DNA of 14,213 nt from the NCBI GenBank assembly GCA_031290325.1, contig JAITNU010000001.1:1-14213 (forward strand). The letters are read 5' to 3'. The notes beneath the pieces were generated by a model. It was given only the letters and a program-made list of their open reading frames with translations. It did no database searches and was not told the DNA's origin. The DNA comes from Treponema sp. (GTDB lineage Bacteria > Spirochaetota > Spirochaetia > Treponematales > Breznakiellaceae). Shown here piece by piece: positions 5,582 through 13,508 of this stretch. The position numbers and the translations under genes are program-made. Numbering within the stretch: position 1 is the stretch's first letter; each line of letters opens with the position of its first letter.

Positions 5582-7705
5582 ATGAGTTCGGTAATCGATT
5601 TTACCAAGACTCCGGTAGCCGATATATATGGCTCCAACTGTTTTTCCAATGCCGTCATGCGGGAACGGCTGCCTAAGAATATTTATAAAGAAATACTGGC
5701 GGTTCAGGCAGGGGATAAGGAACTAACCCTGGAAGTGGCGGAGGTAGTGGCTGCCTCCATGCGGGATTGGGCCTTGGCCAAAGGCGCCAGCCACTATACC
5801 CACTGGTTCCATCCCCTCACGGGACTTACCGCTGAAAAGCACGATTCCTTTATCTCCCCCACCGCTGACGGAGGGGTGCTCATGGAGTTTTCCGGTAAAG
5901 AACTTATCAAAGGTGAGCCTGATGCCTCAAGCTTCCCCTCTGGGGGACTGCGGGCTACCTTCGAGGCTCGGGGCTATACGGCCTGGGATGTTACAAGCCC
6001 TGCCTTCCTGAAACAGGATCATACAGGTACCACCCTGTGCATACCCACTGCCTTCATCAGCTACTATGGTCAGGCTCTGGACAAAAAGGTGCCCCTTCTT
6101 AAATCCGTGGATGCCCTGAATAAACAGGCGATCCGGGTGCTCCGCGCCCTGGGGAACGAAAGCTCCAAACGGGTGTACACCACGGTGGGTCCTGAGCAGG
6201 AGTACTTCCTGGTGGATAAATCCTTCTATGATAAACGGCCGGACCTCATATTGACCGGCAGGACCGTTTTCGGTTCCATGCCCGCCAAGGGTCAGGAGAT
6301 GGAGGATCACTACTTCGGCGCCATCAGGGAACGGGTTGCTGAATTCATGCGGGAACTCAACACTGAACTGTGGAAGGTGGGGATCCCTGCCAAGACCCAG
6401 CACAACGAGGTAGCCCCTAATCAGTTCGAGATTGCCCCGGTGTATACCAGCACCACTGCTGCAGTGGACGCCAACCAGCTCGTGATGGAGACTATCCGGA
6501 ATGTGGCCCGGCGGCATGGCATGGAGGGGCTGCTCCACGAAAAACCCTTTGCCGGTGTCAATGGTTCGGGGAAACACAACAACTGGTCCATGGCCACCGA
6601 TGACGGGATCAACCTGTTTGACCCTGGGGAGAATCCCGAATCCAATGCACGCTTCCTCTTTTTCACCACCGCAGTGGTGGAAGCGGTGGATCGTTATGCC
6701 CTGTTGATCCGTTCTTCAGTGGCGACCGCTGCCAATGACCACCGCCTGGGCGCCAACGAGGCTCCTCCGGCGATAGTCTCGATCTTCTTCGGCGGTCCCT
6801 TAACCGAAATTCTGGAAAACATTGCCGAAGGGAAGATCAACGGCAAGACCGAGGCGGGGGCGCAGATCAAACTGGGTGTTACCAGTCTGCCGAACCTTCC
6901 CAAGGATGTGTCGGACCGGAACCGGACGAGTCCCTTTGCCTTTACCGGGAACAAGTTTGAGTTCCGCATGGTCGGTTCTTCTCAGTCCATCGCCACTCCC
7001 AATACCTACCTGAATCTGGCGGTTGCCCAGGTACTGTCCGAGTTTGCCGATAAACTTGAAAAGACTTCCAATAAAAACGAAGCGATTCAGCAGATCATCA
7101 AAGAATCCTATACTAAACACCGGAAGGTGGTGTTTAACGGTAATGGCTATGCTGATGAATGGGTACTGGAAGCGGAACGCCGGGGGCTTCCCAATGTAAA
7201 GAACGCGGTGGATGCCCTTTCGGTCCTTATCAGCAGCGAAACCGTGGCGCTTTTCGAGGCCCACAAAGTGCTAACCAAGGAAGAACTGGAAAGCCGGTAT
7301 CATATTTATCTTGAAAAATATGCAAAGCAGATAAACATTGAAGCCGGGGTAACCATCGACCTCGCGCAGCGCTACATCTTCCCTGCGGCTACCAGCTATG
7401 CAGGTTCCCTTGCACAGGATGCCACGGCCCTGGCAGCGGTTCACGCGGTGAGCGCCCCCCAGGAAAAACGGGTCAAGCGTATTGCCGAACTGACTGCGGA
7501 ACTCTATGAGGATACCGCTAAACTGGAAGCCGCCTTGATCGAAGCCCAGGGTAGTGAGGATGTCTTTGTCCAGGCTAAAGCCTACTTTGAGAAGGTCCGG
7601 CCCGCCATGGACAATGTCCGTCTCAAGGCGGATGCCCTGGAGAAACTGGTTGCCAAGGACGCCTGGCCCCTCCCCGGGTACGAGGAGCTGCTCTTTAAGC
7701 TGTAG
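5582..7705 (+). CDS. glnN: Glutamine synthetase type III (GlnN)
   Basis: This enzyme condenses ammonium and glutamate to glutamine with ATP, the entry point of ammonium assimilation. At 707 residues it has the large size of GSIII (about 700-730), far longer than GSI (about 450). Recognisable GSIII landmarks include the N-terminal FTKTPVADIYGSNCFSNAVM, GPEQEYFLVDKSFY at 203-216 with metal-binding glutamates, HNEVAPNQFEIAPVY at 274-288, VNGSGKHNNWS at 326-336 (nucleotide/glutamate site), and ANDHRLGANEAPPA at 384-397. The start is taken as the ATG at 5582, six bases after GGAGG at 5571-5575; an in-frame ATG at 5576 directly abuts the GGAGG and is unlikely. It is a single-gene unit with its own consensus sigma-54 promoter, separated from amtB-glnK by a hairpin. 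GSIII is not known to use the GSI adenylylation site, so regulation is probably transcriptional. Confidence 0.95.
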   Translation: MSSVIDFTKTPVADIYGSNCFSNAVMRERLPKNIYKEILAVQAGDKELTLEVAEVVAASMRDWALAKGASHYTHWFHPLTGLTAEKHDSFISPTADGGVLMEFSGKELIKGEPDASSFPSGGLRATFEARGYTAWDVTSPAFLKQDHTGTTLCIPTAFISYYGQALDKKVPLLKSVDALNKQAIRVLRALGNESSKRVYTTVGPEQEYFLVDKSFYDKRPDLILTGRTVFGSMPAKGQEMEDHYFGAIRERVAEFMRELNTELWKVGIPAKTQHNEVAPNQFEIAPVYTSTTAAVDANQLVMETIRNVARRHGMEGLLHEKPFAGVNGSGKHNNWSMATDDGINLFDPGENPESNARFLFFTTAVVEAVDRYALLIRSSVATAANDHRLGANEAPPAIVSIFFGGPLTEILENIAEGKINGKTEAGAQIKLGVTSLPNLPKDVSDRNRTSPFAFTGNKFEFRMVGSSQSIATPNTYLNLAVAQVLSEFADKLEKTSNKNEAIQQIIKESYTKHRKVVFNGNGYADEWVLEAERRGLPNVKNAVDALSVLISSETVALFEAHKVLTKEELESRYHIYLEKYAKQINIEAGVTIDLAQRYIFPAATSYAGSLAQDATALAAVHAVSAPQEKRVKRIAELTAELYEDTAKLEAALIEAQGSEDVFVQAKAYFEKVRPAMDNVRLKADALEKLVAKDAWPLPGYEELLFKL

Positions 7706-7724
7706 CGGTACAGGAAGAAAAGCT

Positions 7725-7765
7725 GCAAAGCACGCAAAGGTAAAACTATGCTTTGTGTGCTTTGC
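7725..7765 (-). terminator. Long intergenic hairpin between glnN and the convergent lipoprotein gene
   Basis: GCAAAGCACGCAAAG (7725-7739) pairs with CTTTGTGTGCTTTGC (7751-7765) over 15 bp with a single G-U pair and an 11-base loop. On the minus strand it is followed by AGCTTTTCTTCC, so it may terminate the rpsA-lipoprotein transcript; there is no T-run on the plus side. The right arm repeats the CTTTGTGT-n-CTTTG phrase of the hairpin at 5353-5390. Confidence 0.55.
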
Positions 7766-7800
7766 GAAACCTCGGCGCCCTGATTCAGTTGTTGCTGCAA

Positions 7801-8544
7801 TTAATAAGGTTCAGGAAGGCAGAGTATCCCGATAAACGTCGGGGCGCTATAAATCGGCGAGAAGTTGTTGTCAATACCAGTTACAACTATGTACATGGAC
7901 ACATAGGTATAACGGACCTCAGCGGTAGTGGACATTTTTGCCACATCCGCGTTTATGGTGGAAGATGCATTGTCGTTTGCATTTAATGCAGGATCATTAA
8001 GAAAATACCGATCCGTCGGTAGCGGGTTAAAACGCCCGTTACCATTGGAACGGCGTAAATTATACCAGGTGGTATCATCTTGAAGAGCGGGCATAGTTCC
8101 GGGGGTTTGTATAAAATCAAGGATAATGGTCTTGCCAAAGGAACTTTTCGATAATACATCATCAATCTCGACGCCTTCCAGGACAAGTGTCTGGTACCCC
8201 CGGTTACTGAAGAGCGAACCGATTGAGGTGCTGATAGTGGTTTCAGTATTGGTATAGGGTAAAAAGGCTCTGTAATCAGAATCCAGGCTGGGGTTTACCG
8301 TGCTCATGATGCCTTCATCTATACGTCCGGTTTGCAGACTGGCGCTGATATAGATGCGGTAATATATCGTGAAATGGGTAAATTCCTGGGTATCAATACT
8401 CGGCAGCGTGATGGTTGCGCTTGAAATTGATTCGCTCGTGATGTTTCCCGATGGTACCGGATACAGATACAGATAATCTTCAATACCACAGGAAACAACA
8501 ATGGTCATGAGGAGGATTATAGCAATTTTTTTTCCATTTTTCAT
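7801..8544 (-). CDS. Hypothetical spirochaete-type lipoprotein
   Basis: This 247-residue protein of unknown function begins with a typical lipoprotein signal: a basic MKNGKK, a hydrophobic core (IAIILLMTIV), and a lipobox ending VVSC at about residue 19, after which lipidated Cys would be the mature N-terminus. The rest is rich in Ser, Thr, Asn and Tyr, with alternating hydrophobics suggesting beta-strands; no cofactor or catalytic motif is recognisable. The start chosen is the ATG at 8544, 11 bases after the stop of the TPR gene, because it gives the signal peptide; a longer in-frame reading to 8604 adds 20 residues that spoil it. The ribosome-binding site is weak (AAGAG-like), consistent with coupling to the TPR gene. 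It is the last gene of the rpsA-led cluster and is probably anchored in the cell envelope. Confidence 0.75.
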   Translation of the reverse strand: MKNGKKIAIILLMTIVVSCGIEDYLYLYPVPSGNITSESISSATITLPSIDTQEFTHFTIYYRIYISASLQTGRIDEGIMSTVNPSLDSDYRAFLPYTNTETTISTSIGSLFSNRGYQTLVLEGVEIDDVLSKSSFGKTIILDFIQTPGTMPALQDDTTWYNLRRSNGNGRFNPLPTDRYFLNDPALNANDNASSTINADVAKMSTTAEVRYTYVSMYIVVTGIDNNFSPIYSAPTFIGILCLPEPY

Positions 8545-8555
8545 TGCTCTTGTTT

Positions 8556-9254
8556 TTAGTGAATGGTAAGGGATATAATCCGGTTCTGGGCCAGATTGGT
8601 CCATGCCGTATCATTGGGCCAGTTGTTTATAATAGCACGGTACGCCTCGAGCGCCGCTTCCTGGTTGTTTTGCCCTTCCTGGAGCCGTCCTATGGCAAAT
8701 TGCGCCCGGGGCGCCGCAGGAAATACGTTCCTCAGCGCTACACTTTCCCCATACAACGCGATAGCCCCGCTGATATTGCCCTGTTCTTCTGCGGCAACTG
8801 CGGCATTAAATAACGAAACCGGTGCAAGATAGGTCTTTGCCCCAACCCGTGCGGCATTGGTCCAGGCTTGTTCCGCTGCTTCCCAATTCTTCTTATCTGC
8901 GTATATACCTCCAAGCATAGTATAGGAACGGGTGCCGGCATAGCCGGAATGTTTGGAGGCAAAGGCGGAAAGTTCATCTACTAAGGCGGTAGCGTCTGTT
9001 TCCTTGGCGGGATCATTCAGGTCGATCCGCAGGACCTCATAACGCCGGGTAAAATCTTCAACCTGACTTAGGGCCTTGGATTGCAGCGTATCCCGTATGC
9101 TTAACCCTGCGATACAGCCGGCCAGGAGAACGGCCAGGCTTATCATACCGGTTACCAGGGACCTGCGGTTTTTTTGAATGAAATTGTTGATTTTGTCACC
9201 GATGCCGGTCCCTTCTATTTTTGCATTTGTTTTTTCAGCTTGTTCAGCACTCAC
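8556..9254 (-). CDS. Single-pass membrane protein with TPR repeats
   Basis: This 232-residue protein has a short cytoplasmic N-terminus, one transmembrane helix at about 33-53, and a C-terminal helical region with about three tetratricopeptide-like units (near 104-130, 143-168 and 182-213). The layout resembles YfgM-type anchored TPR proteins, scaffolds of envelope complexes. TPR domains bind proteins; the partner is unknown, with the adjacent lipoprotein a possible candidate by position only. The start is GTG with AAGGAG at 9268-9263 (minus strand), eight bases upstream. That ribosome-binding site overlaps the last codons of the sigma-54 activator gene, five bases away, which points to translational coupling. 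Confidence 0.8.
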   Translation of the reverse strand: MSAEQAEKTNAKIEGTGIGDKINNFIQKNRRSLVTGMISLAVLLAGCIAGLSIRDTLQSKALSQVEDFTRRYEVLRIDLNDPAKETDATALVDELSAFASKHSGYAGTRSYTMLGGIYADKKNWEAAEQAWTNAARVGAKTYLAPVSLFNAAVAAEEQGNISGAIALYGESVALRNVFPAAPRAQFAIGRLQEGQNNQEAALEAYRAIINNWPNDTAWTNLAQNRIISLTIH

Positions 9255-9259
9255 GGTAC

Positions 9260-10252
9260 TTACTCCTTGGGATTAATAATATCCAGTTCTTTAATGAGCC
9301 TTGATAAATAGGTTCTTTGTATATCTAAAACTTTGGCGGTTTCTGTCTGATTCCACTTGTTTTCCTCCAGCACCCTTTGAATGAAATGAGCCTTGAAAAC
9401 GTTAATCGCCGTTTTAAGCTTACGGCTCCCCGTTTCCTGAAACGATGATGCGGTCTTGGTAAGAAAGAGATCCTCCTCCTGTATCCAGCTTTTTTTCCCC
9501 ATGACACAGGCCCGCTCAATGCAATTCTCCAGTTCCCGGATATTGCCGGGCCATGCGTAGGAAAGCATAGCATCCATGGCTTCATCAGAAAAGCCGTTAA
9601 ACCGCTTTTTCGTTTCCAGCATATACCGTTTAAGAAAAAAAGCCGTCAGTTCAGGGATATCCTCGGGCCGTTGCCTGAGGGGTGGAATGTACAGGGGCAA
9701 TACATTCAAGCGGTAGTACAAATCGCTCCTGAACTCCCCCTGCGCTACCAGGGCTTCAATATCCTTGTTCGTGGCCGCCAGGATTCTGACATTCACGGTG
9801 ATCGAAACATCAGAACCGACCTTTTCAAAGGTCTTCTGCTGGATGACCCGGAGCAATTTCGCCTGCAACGACAGGGTGATATCTCCAATCTCGTCAAGGA
9901 AGATAGTCCCCCCATCAGCCAGTTCAAAACGCCCCTGCCGGTTCGTAAACGCACTGGTAAACGCCCCCTTGACATGACCGAAAAGTTCACTTTCCAGCAA
10001 GCCTTCAGGCAGAGCCGCGCAATTCACCCGTACAAAGGAAGCATCCCTGCGGAGGCTGCGAAGATGGATCTGTTCGGCAAAGAGTTCCTTCCCCACCCCG
10101 CTCTCTCCCAGAATGAGCACCGACGCATCGGTTTTCGCAATCCGGTCGATAACCGCAAGCTTCTCCACAATAATCGGACTTTTTACGACAAGGGTATGAT
10201 ACTCCCCCCTGCACGAATCCGCTTTCTGGTTCTGGACAATCTTTGACAGCAT
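9260..10252 (-). CDS. Sensor-less sigma-54 activator with GAFTSA loop
   Basis: This 330-residue enhancer-binding protein consists of little more than an AAA+ domain and a C-terminal helix-turn-helix, as in PspF. Walker A GESGVGKE lies at 49-56, Walker B GTIFLDEI at 115-122, WPGNIREL at 234-241, and the Fis-like HTH at about 296-322 (NQTETAKVLDIQRTYLSRLI). The sigma-54-contacting loop reads GAFTSA (96-101) rather than GAFTGA, unlike the intact motif in the other activator in this window. There is no receiver, GAF or PAS domain; only about 20 residues precede the ATPase, so control must come through expression level or a partner protein. It lies 14 bp after rpsA and 5 bp before the TPR gene. 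The ribosome-binding site is poor (AGAAG about 11 bases from the ATG). Target promoters are unknown; none with a -24/-12 motif is seen beside it. Confidence 0.9.
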   Translation of the reverse strand: MLSKIVQNQKADSCRGEYHTLVVKSPIIVEKLAVIDRIAKTDASVLILGESGVGKELFAEQIHLRSLRRDASFVRVNCAALPEGLLESELFGHVKGAFTSAFTNRQGRFELADGGTIFLDEIGDITLSLQAKLLRVIQQKTFEKVGSDVSITVNVRILAATNKDIEALVAQGEFRSDLYYRLNVLPLYIPPLRQRPEDIPELTAFFLKRYMLETKKRFNGFSDEAMDAMLSYAWPGNIRELENCIERACVMGKKSWIQEEDLFLTKTASSFQETGSRKLKTAINVFKAHFIQRVLEENKWNQTETAKVLDIQRTYLSRLIKELDIINPKE

Positions 10253-10266
10253 ACCGCACGGGTCTT

Positions 10267-11985
10267 CTAATTGGTGCCCTTAGACTTTAAAAAATCTCCC
10301 AGGGTATAGGTGGAATCATCCGATTCCTCCGCCGCCATATACCGGGAAATCTCATCCCGCTGCACCTTTTTCTGATAATCCCGGATGGAAAAGGCAACCT
10401 TTTGCTTATCCGGTTGTAATTCCAGAATCACCGCCTTGACCTTATCCCCCACATGGAAACGCTTGATGGCCTCATCAGGGTTCTCTTCCCGGTTTTCAGA
10501 AAGGTTCGATTTATGAATCAGCCCTTCGATGCCCCCCGGGACCTTCACAAAGATACCGAAATCGGTTATGGAAGACACCTCCCCTTCAACCAGGGAACCG
10601 GGCTTATAGGCCGCGGAAAAGCTCTGCCAGGGATCATCGGTAAGCTGCTTGATACCCAGCTTGATGTTCCGGTTTTCCCGGTCAATGCCAATCACCATAA
10701 TTTCAACATCCTGGCCAGCCTGGATTTCGCTGCCTGGATGCTTAACCTTCTTGGTCCAGGAAATATCATCCCCGTGGAGGAATCCGTCAATACCCTCTTC
10801 CAGTTGGATAAAGGCGCCTACATTGGTGAGCTTGACCACCTTCCGGGTCAGGCGCGTGCCTGGGGGATATTTTTCATCCACCGCGCTCCAGGGATTGGTG
10901 GTAACCTGCTTAAGCCCCAGGGATACCCGTCCGGCCTGGAGATCGTAACCAAGGATCATACATTCCACTTCATCCCCAATGGAGACCACCTCGCTGGGCT
11001 TCTGGATTTTCTTGACCCAGGAAAATTCGGAAATGTGAGCCAGTCCCTCAATGCCTTCCTCAATCTCGATAAAGGCGCCAAAGTCGGTTAGTTTCGTTAC
11101 CGTGCCCTTAACAATGCTGTTGACATGGTATTTGTCTTCAAAATGAACCCAGGGATCATCGGTGAAGTGCTTTAACGACAGGTTGATGCGCTTTTCAATC
11201 GGATCAAGCCTGATAACCTTGAGGCAGATCTCCTGCCCCTTCTTCACGAAGTCCTTGGGCCGGGTAACATGGCCCCAGCTCATATCGTTGATATGCAAAA
11301 GCCCGTCAAACCCGCCAAGGTCAATAAAGGCACCGAAGGAGGTAAAACTCTTGACCGCCCCCGTAACATCCGCGCCGATGGGGGTGTTGTCAAAAAAGTC
11401 CTCCCGTTTCCGTTCGATTTCTTCTTCGAGCCACTTGCGGCGGTTGACCACAATATTGACCTTGCCGTCGGAATAGAGCCGCTCCACGTAGAGGAGCACC
11501 TTCTCGCCCAGGAGCTTGTCCGGCTTATCAACCTTTTGGGCATCTGACTGGCTAATGGGAAGGAAGGCGTGGACATCAATGCCCAGATGAACATCGTAGC
11601 CGCCCTTTACCAGCTTTTCGATGGTTCCCTCCACCACGGTATGATCCTGAAAAGCCTGCCTGAGATGTTTCCAGAACAGCTTGACATCCGCTTTCTGCTT
11701 GGAAACAATCACTTCCCCATGCTTATTCTCTTTGGTGATGAGAATAACCGATACCAAGTCCCCGACGTTGGGAATTTCCGTAAACTCCGCAATGGGAATC
11801 TTTCCCTCCGATTTGTAGCCCACATCAATAAAAACCTGATCCGGGGTAACCTGAATCACCTTTCCATCGACGAGCTGACCCTCTTCCAGTTGTTCAAGGG
11901 ATTTAAGATACTCTTCCTGTAATTGTGTCTGGATGTTGTCGGCGGAGCTGTTCAACTCATCCATTACCACTTCCATCTGAGCCAT
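10267..11985 (-). CDS. rpsA: 30S ribosomal protein S1
   Basis: S1 binds single-stranded mRNA at the 30S platform and helps initiate translation. The 572-residue product has six S1 (OB-fold) repeats at about 34-98, 116-185, 203-272, 290-359, 375-446 and 462-535. The last four carry the clearest S1 motif (for example TDFGAFIEIEEGIEGLAHISE at 300-320), while the first two are more divergent, as in enterobacterial S1. The ATG at 11985 has AAGGA at 11997-11993 (minus strand), seven bases upstream, overlapping the end of cmk. cmk-rpsA adjacency is conserved in many bacteria; in some treponemes the two are, as I recall, fused, whereas here they are separate genes 14 bp apart. The downstream sigma-54 activator is probably co-transcribed. 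Confidence 0.95.
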   Translation of the reverse strand: MAQMEVVMDELNSSADNIQTQLQEEYLKSLEQLEEGQLVDGKVIQVTPDQVFIDVGYKSEGKIPIAEFTEIPNVGDLVSVILITKENKHGEVIVSKQKADVKLFWKHLRQAFQDHTVVEGTIEKLVKGGYDVHLGIDVHAFLPISQSDAQKVDKPDKLLGEKVLLYVERLYSDGKVNIVVNRRKWLEEEIERKREDFFDNTPIGADVTGAVKSFTSFGAFIDLGGFDGLLHINDMSWGHVTRPKDFVKKGQEICLKVIRLDPIEKRINLSLKHFTDDPWVHFEDKYHVNSIVKGTVTKLTDFGAFIEIEEGIEGLAHISEFSWVKKIQKPSEVVSIGDEVECMILGYDLQAGRVSLGLKQVTTNPWSAVDEKYPPGTRLTRKVVKLTNVGAFIQLEEGIDGFLHGDDISWTKKVKHPGSEIQAGQDVEIMVIGIDRENRNIKLGIKQLTDDPWQSFSAAYKPGSLVEGEVSSITDFGIFVKVPGGIEGLIHKSNLSENREENPDEAIKRFHVGDKVKAVILELQPDKQKVAFSIRDYQKKVQRDEISRYMAAEESDDSTYTLGDFLKSKGTN

Positions 11986-11999
11986 GTATTGATCCTTCT

Positions 12000-12644
12000 T
12001 TATGGTGTTTTCCTGACCTGTAATTTCTTTATTAATGTGGCATAAACTTGTTCAATGGTCAAGTCCGATGTATCCAAATAGGCTACCCCCGGAGCGATTT
12101 TAAGGCTTCCTTCCGTTTTATTTTTGTCAATTGCGTCCCGCTCCTCAATGGAGCGCCGGATTTCCTCAAGACTGAGCCGCGATACCCCCTGGTCATAACG
12201 CCGTTTGGCCCGGGCCTCGGCTGAAGCGTCCAGGTAAAACCGGTATTCCGCCTGGGGGAACACCACGGTGGTCATGTCCCGTCCCTCCACCACCACGTCC
12301 TGTCCCCGTGCCAAATCCCGGATATGGTCGTTGATCACATGGCGGATGGGCACAATGGCCGAAAGCGGGGCAGTATGCCGGTCAATTTCATCGGTATGAA
12401 GGAGGGACTCCACCGCTTCCCCGTCAAGATAGACTTCCCCGTTCCGGTAGTCAAGAGTGGCCTTTTTTGCGTAATCCAGGGCTGCCTCATGATCCGAGGG
12501 ATCAACCTGATGCCTCATGCACCCCAGGGTGATGGCCCGGTACAGGTCCCCTGAATTAATATAGGTATAGTTGAACCTCTCGGCTAAAAGCCGGGCAATG
12601 GTACTTTTCCCGGTACCCGCGGGTCCGTCCATGGCGATGACCAT
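12000..12644 (-). CDS. cmk: Cytidylate kinase
   Basis: This kinase phosphorylates CMP/dCMP to the diphosphates with ATP in the cytoplasm. The 214-residue product has the P-loop GPAGTGKST at 7-15, the acceptor-site motif NSGDLYR at 30-36 (commonly DSGAMYR in the family), the signature EGRD at 120-123 followed by MTTVVFP, and an arginine-rich lid with AKRRYDQG around 145-152. The ATG at 12644 is chosen because a purine run (AGGGGGAAG) lies just upstream. A longer in-frame reading from a TTG at 12677 would begin at the predicted transcription start of the promoter at 12711-12683. The gene leads the cluster cmk-rpsA-activator-TPR-lipoprotein. Confidence 0.93.
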   Translation of the reverse strand: MVIAMDGPAGTGKSTIARLLAERFNYTYINSGDLYRAITLGCMRHQVDPSDHEAALDYAKKATLDYRNGEVYLDGEAVESLLHTDEIDRHTAPLSAIVPIRHVINDHIRDLARGQDVVVEGRDMTTVVFPQAEYRFYLDASAEARAKRRYDQGVSRLSLEEIRRSIEERDAIDKNKTEGSLKIAPGVAYLDTSDLTIEQVYATLIKKLQVRKTP

Positions 12645-12682
12645 ACTTCCCCCTTTACCGCCCTCATCACGATACAAATATT

Positions 12683-12711
12683 AGCATAGAATAATCAGGC
12701 TGGGACGTCAA
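12683..12711 (-). promoter_or_regulatory. Sigma-70-type promoter of the cmk-rpsA cluster
   Basis: On the minus strand TTGACG (12711-12706) and TATGCT (12688-12683) are separated by exactly 17 bases. Transcription would start near 12676, 32 bases before the cmk ATG. It lies in the short gap after the pseudouridine synthase stop, so the cluster can be transcribed independently of scpB. Confidence 0.65.
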
Positions 12712-12725
12712 GGGGCAGCAACCCC

Positions 12726-13508
12726 CTACATCCCGGCCAACTCAAATCGCTCCTCCTCGGTAAGGTCTCTCGATTCACCTTTTGCCAAGTCCCCCAGTAA
12801 TACCGATCCGATTCTGATACGGCAGAGTTTCACGGGGTGCAGGTGGAAGTGAGAAAAAACCCGCCGGATTTCCCGGTTTTTTCCTTCAATCAAAACAACC
12901 CTGAGGACTTTTCTGCCAAGCCGCTCAATAGCCGCGGCACGGTATACTATGCCTTCAATGAGCACACCCTGGGTAAATTCCTCCACCACCGTGTCGGGGA
13001 TAAGACCGGAGGCTTCGACGAGGTATTCTTTTTCAATGCCCGCCGAGGGGTGGCTCACGGTAGCGGCAAAATCACCATCATTGGTAAAGATGATAAGCCC
13101 CGAGGAACGGTAATCCAGGCGGCCCACATTGTAGAGCCGTTCCCTGATGTCCGGGCCGAGGAGATTCAGCGCCAGCGGGCGCCCCTGGGGATCAAATGAG
13201 CTGCATAGATATTCAGGGGGCTTATGAAGGGCAATATAACGGAAACGGCTTTCTACCAATACCGGAATACCGTCAACCCGAACCTCGTCGTGCAAGAAGA
13301 CCTTTTCCCCCAAACCGGAGACAATACGGCCGTTTACCGAAACCCGGCCATCGGTGATGATCCGTTCCGAGGCACGGCGGGAAGCTACCCCCGCATGGGC
13401 AAGGTATACCTGTAACCGTATCGCCTTGCCTGTTTCCTCCCTACCATCCTGATACCGGGAAGAGGTGCTTTTATCCTTCAAGTTCAAACCGTTCTGCCTC
13501 ACTTTCAT
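12726..13508 (-). CDS. RsuA/RluB-family rRNA pseudouridine synthase
   Basis: This enzyme isomerises a specific uridine of ribosomal RNA to pseudouridine. The product, 260 residues from the ATG at 13508, has an N-terminal S4 RNA-binding domain (about 31-78, LQVYLAHAGVASRRASERI) followed by the catalytic domain with the NVGRLDYRSSGLIIFTNDG motif, whose Asp132 is the predicted catalytic residue, and the C-terminal EGKNREIRRVF signature. It resembles RluB (large-subunit RNA) more than RsuA, but substrate choice cannot be read from sequence. The start is uncertain: the ATG at 13508 overlaps the end of scpB by 38 bp and has no clear Shine-Dalgarno, and no ATG, GTG or TTG preceded by a good site is visible nearer the S4 domain. 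The scpB-rluB order is a common bacterial pairing. Confidence 0.88.
   Translation of the reverse strand: MKVRQNGLNLKDKSTSSRYQDGREETGKAIRLQVYLAHAGVASRRASERIITDGRVSVNGRIVSGLGEKVFLHDEVRVDGIPVLVESRFRYIALHKPPEYLCSSFDPQGRPLALNLLGPDIRERLYNVGRLDYRSSGLIIFTNDGDFAATVSHPSAGIEKEYLVEASGLIPDTVVEEFTQGVLIEGIVYRAAAIERLGRKVLRVVLIEGKNREIRRVFSHFHLHPVKLCRIRIGSVLLGDLAKGESRDLTEEERFELAGM

Noticed and set aside
12645..12677. TTG-initiated extension of cytidylate kinase
   Set aside because: It would start at the predicted transcription start, and the extra residues precede the conserved P-loop without resemblance to the family.
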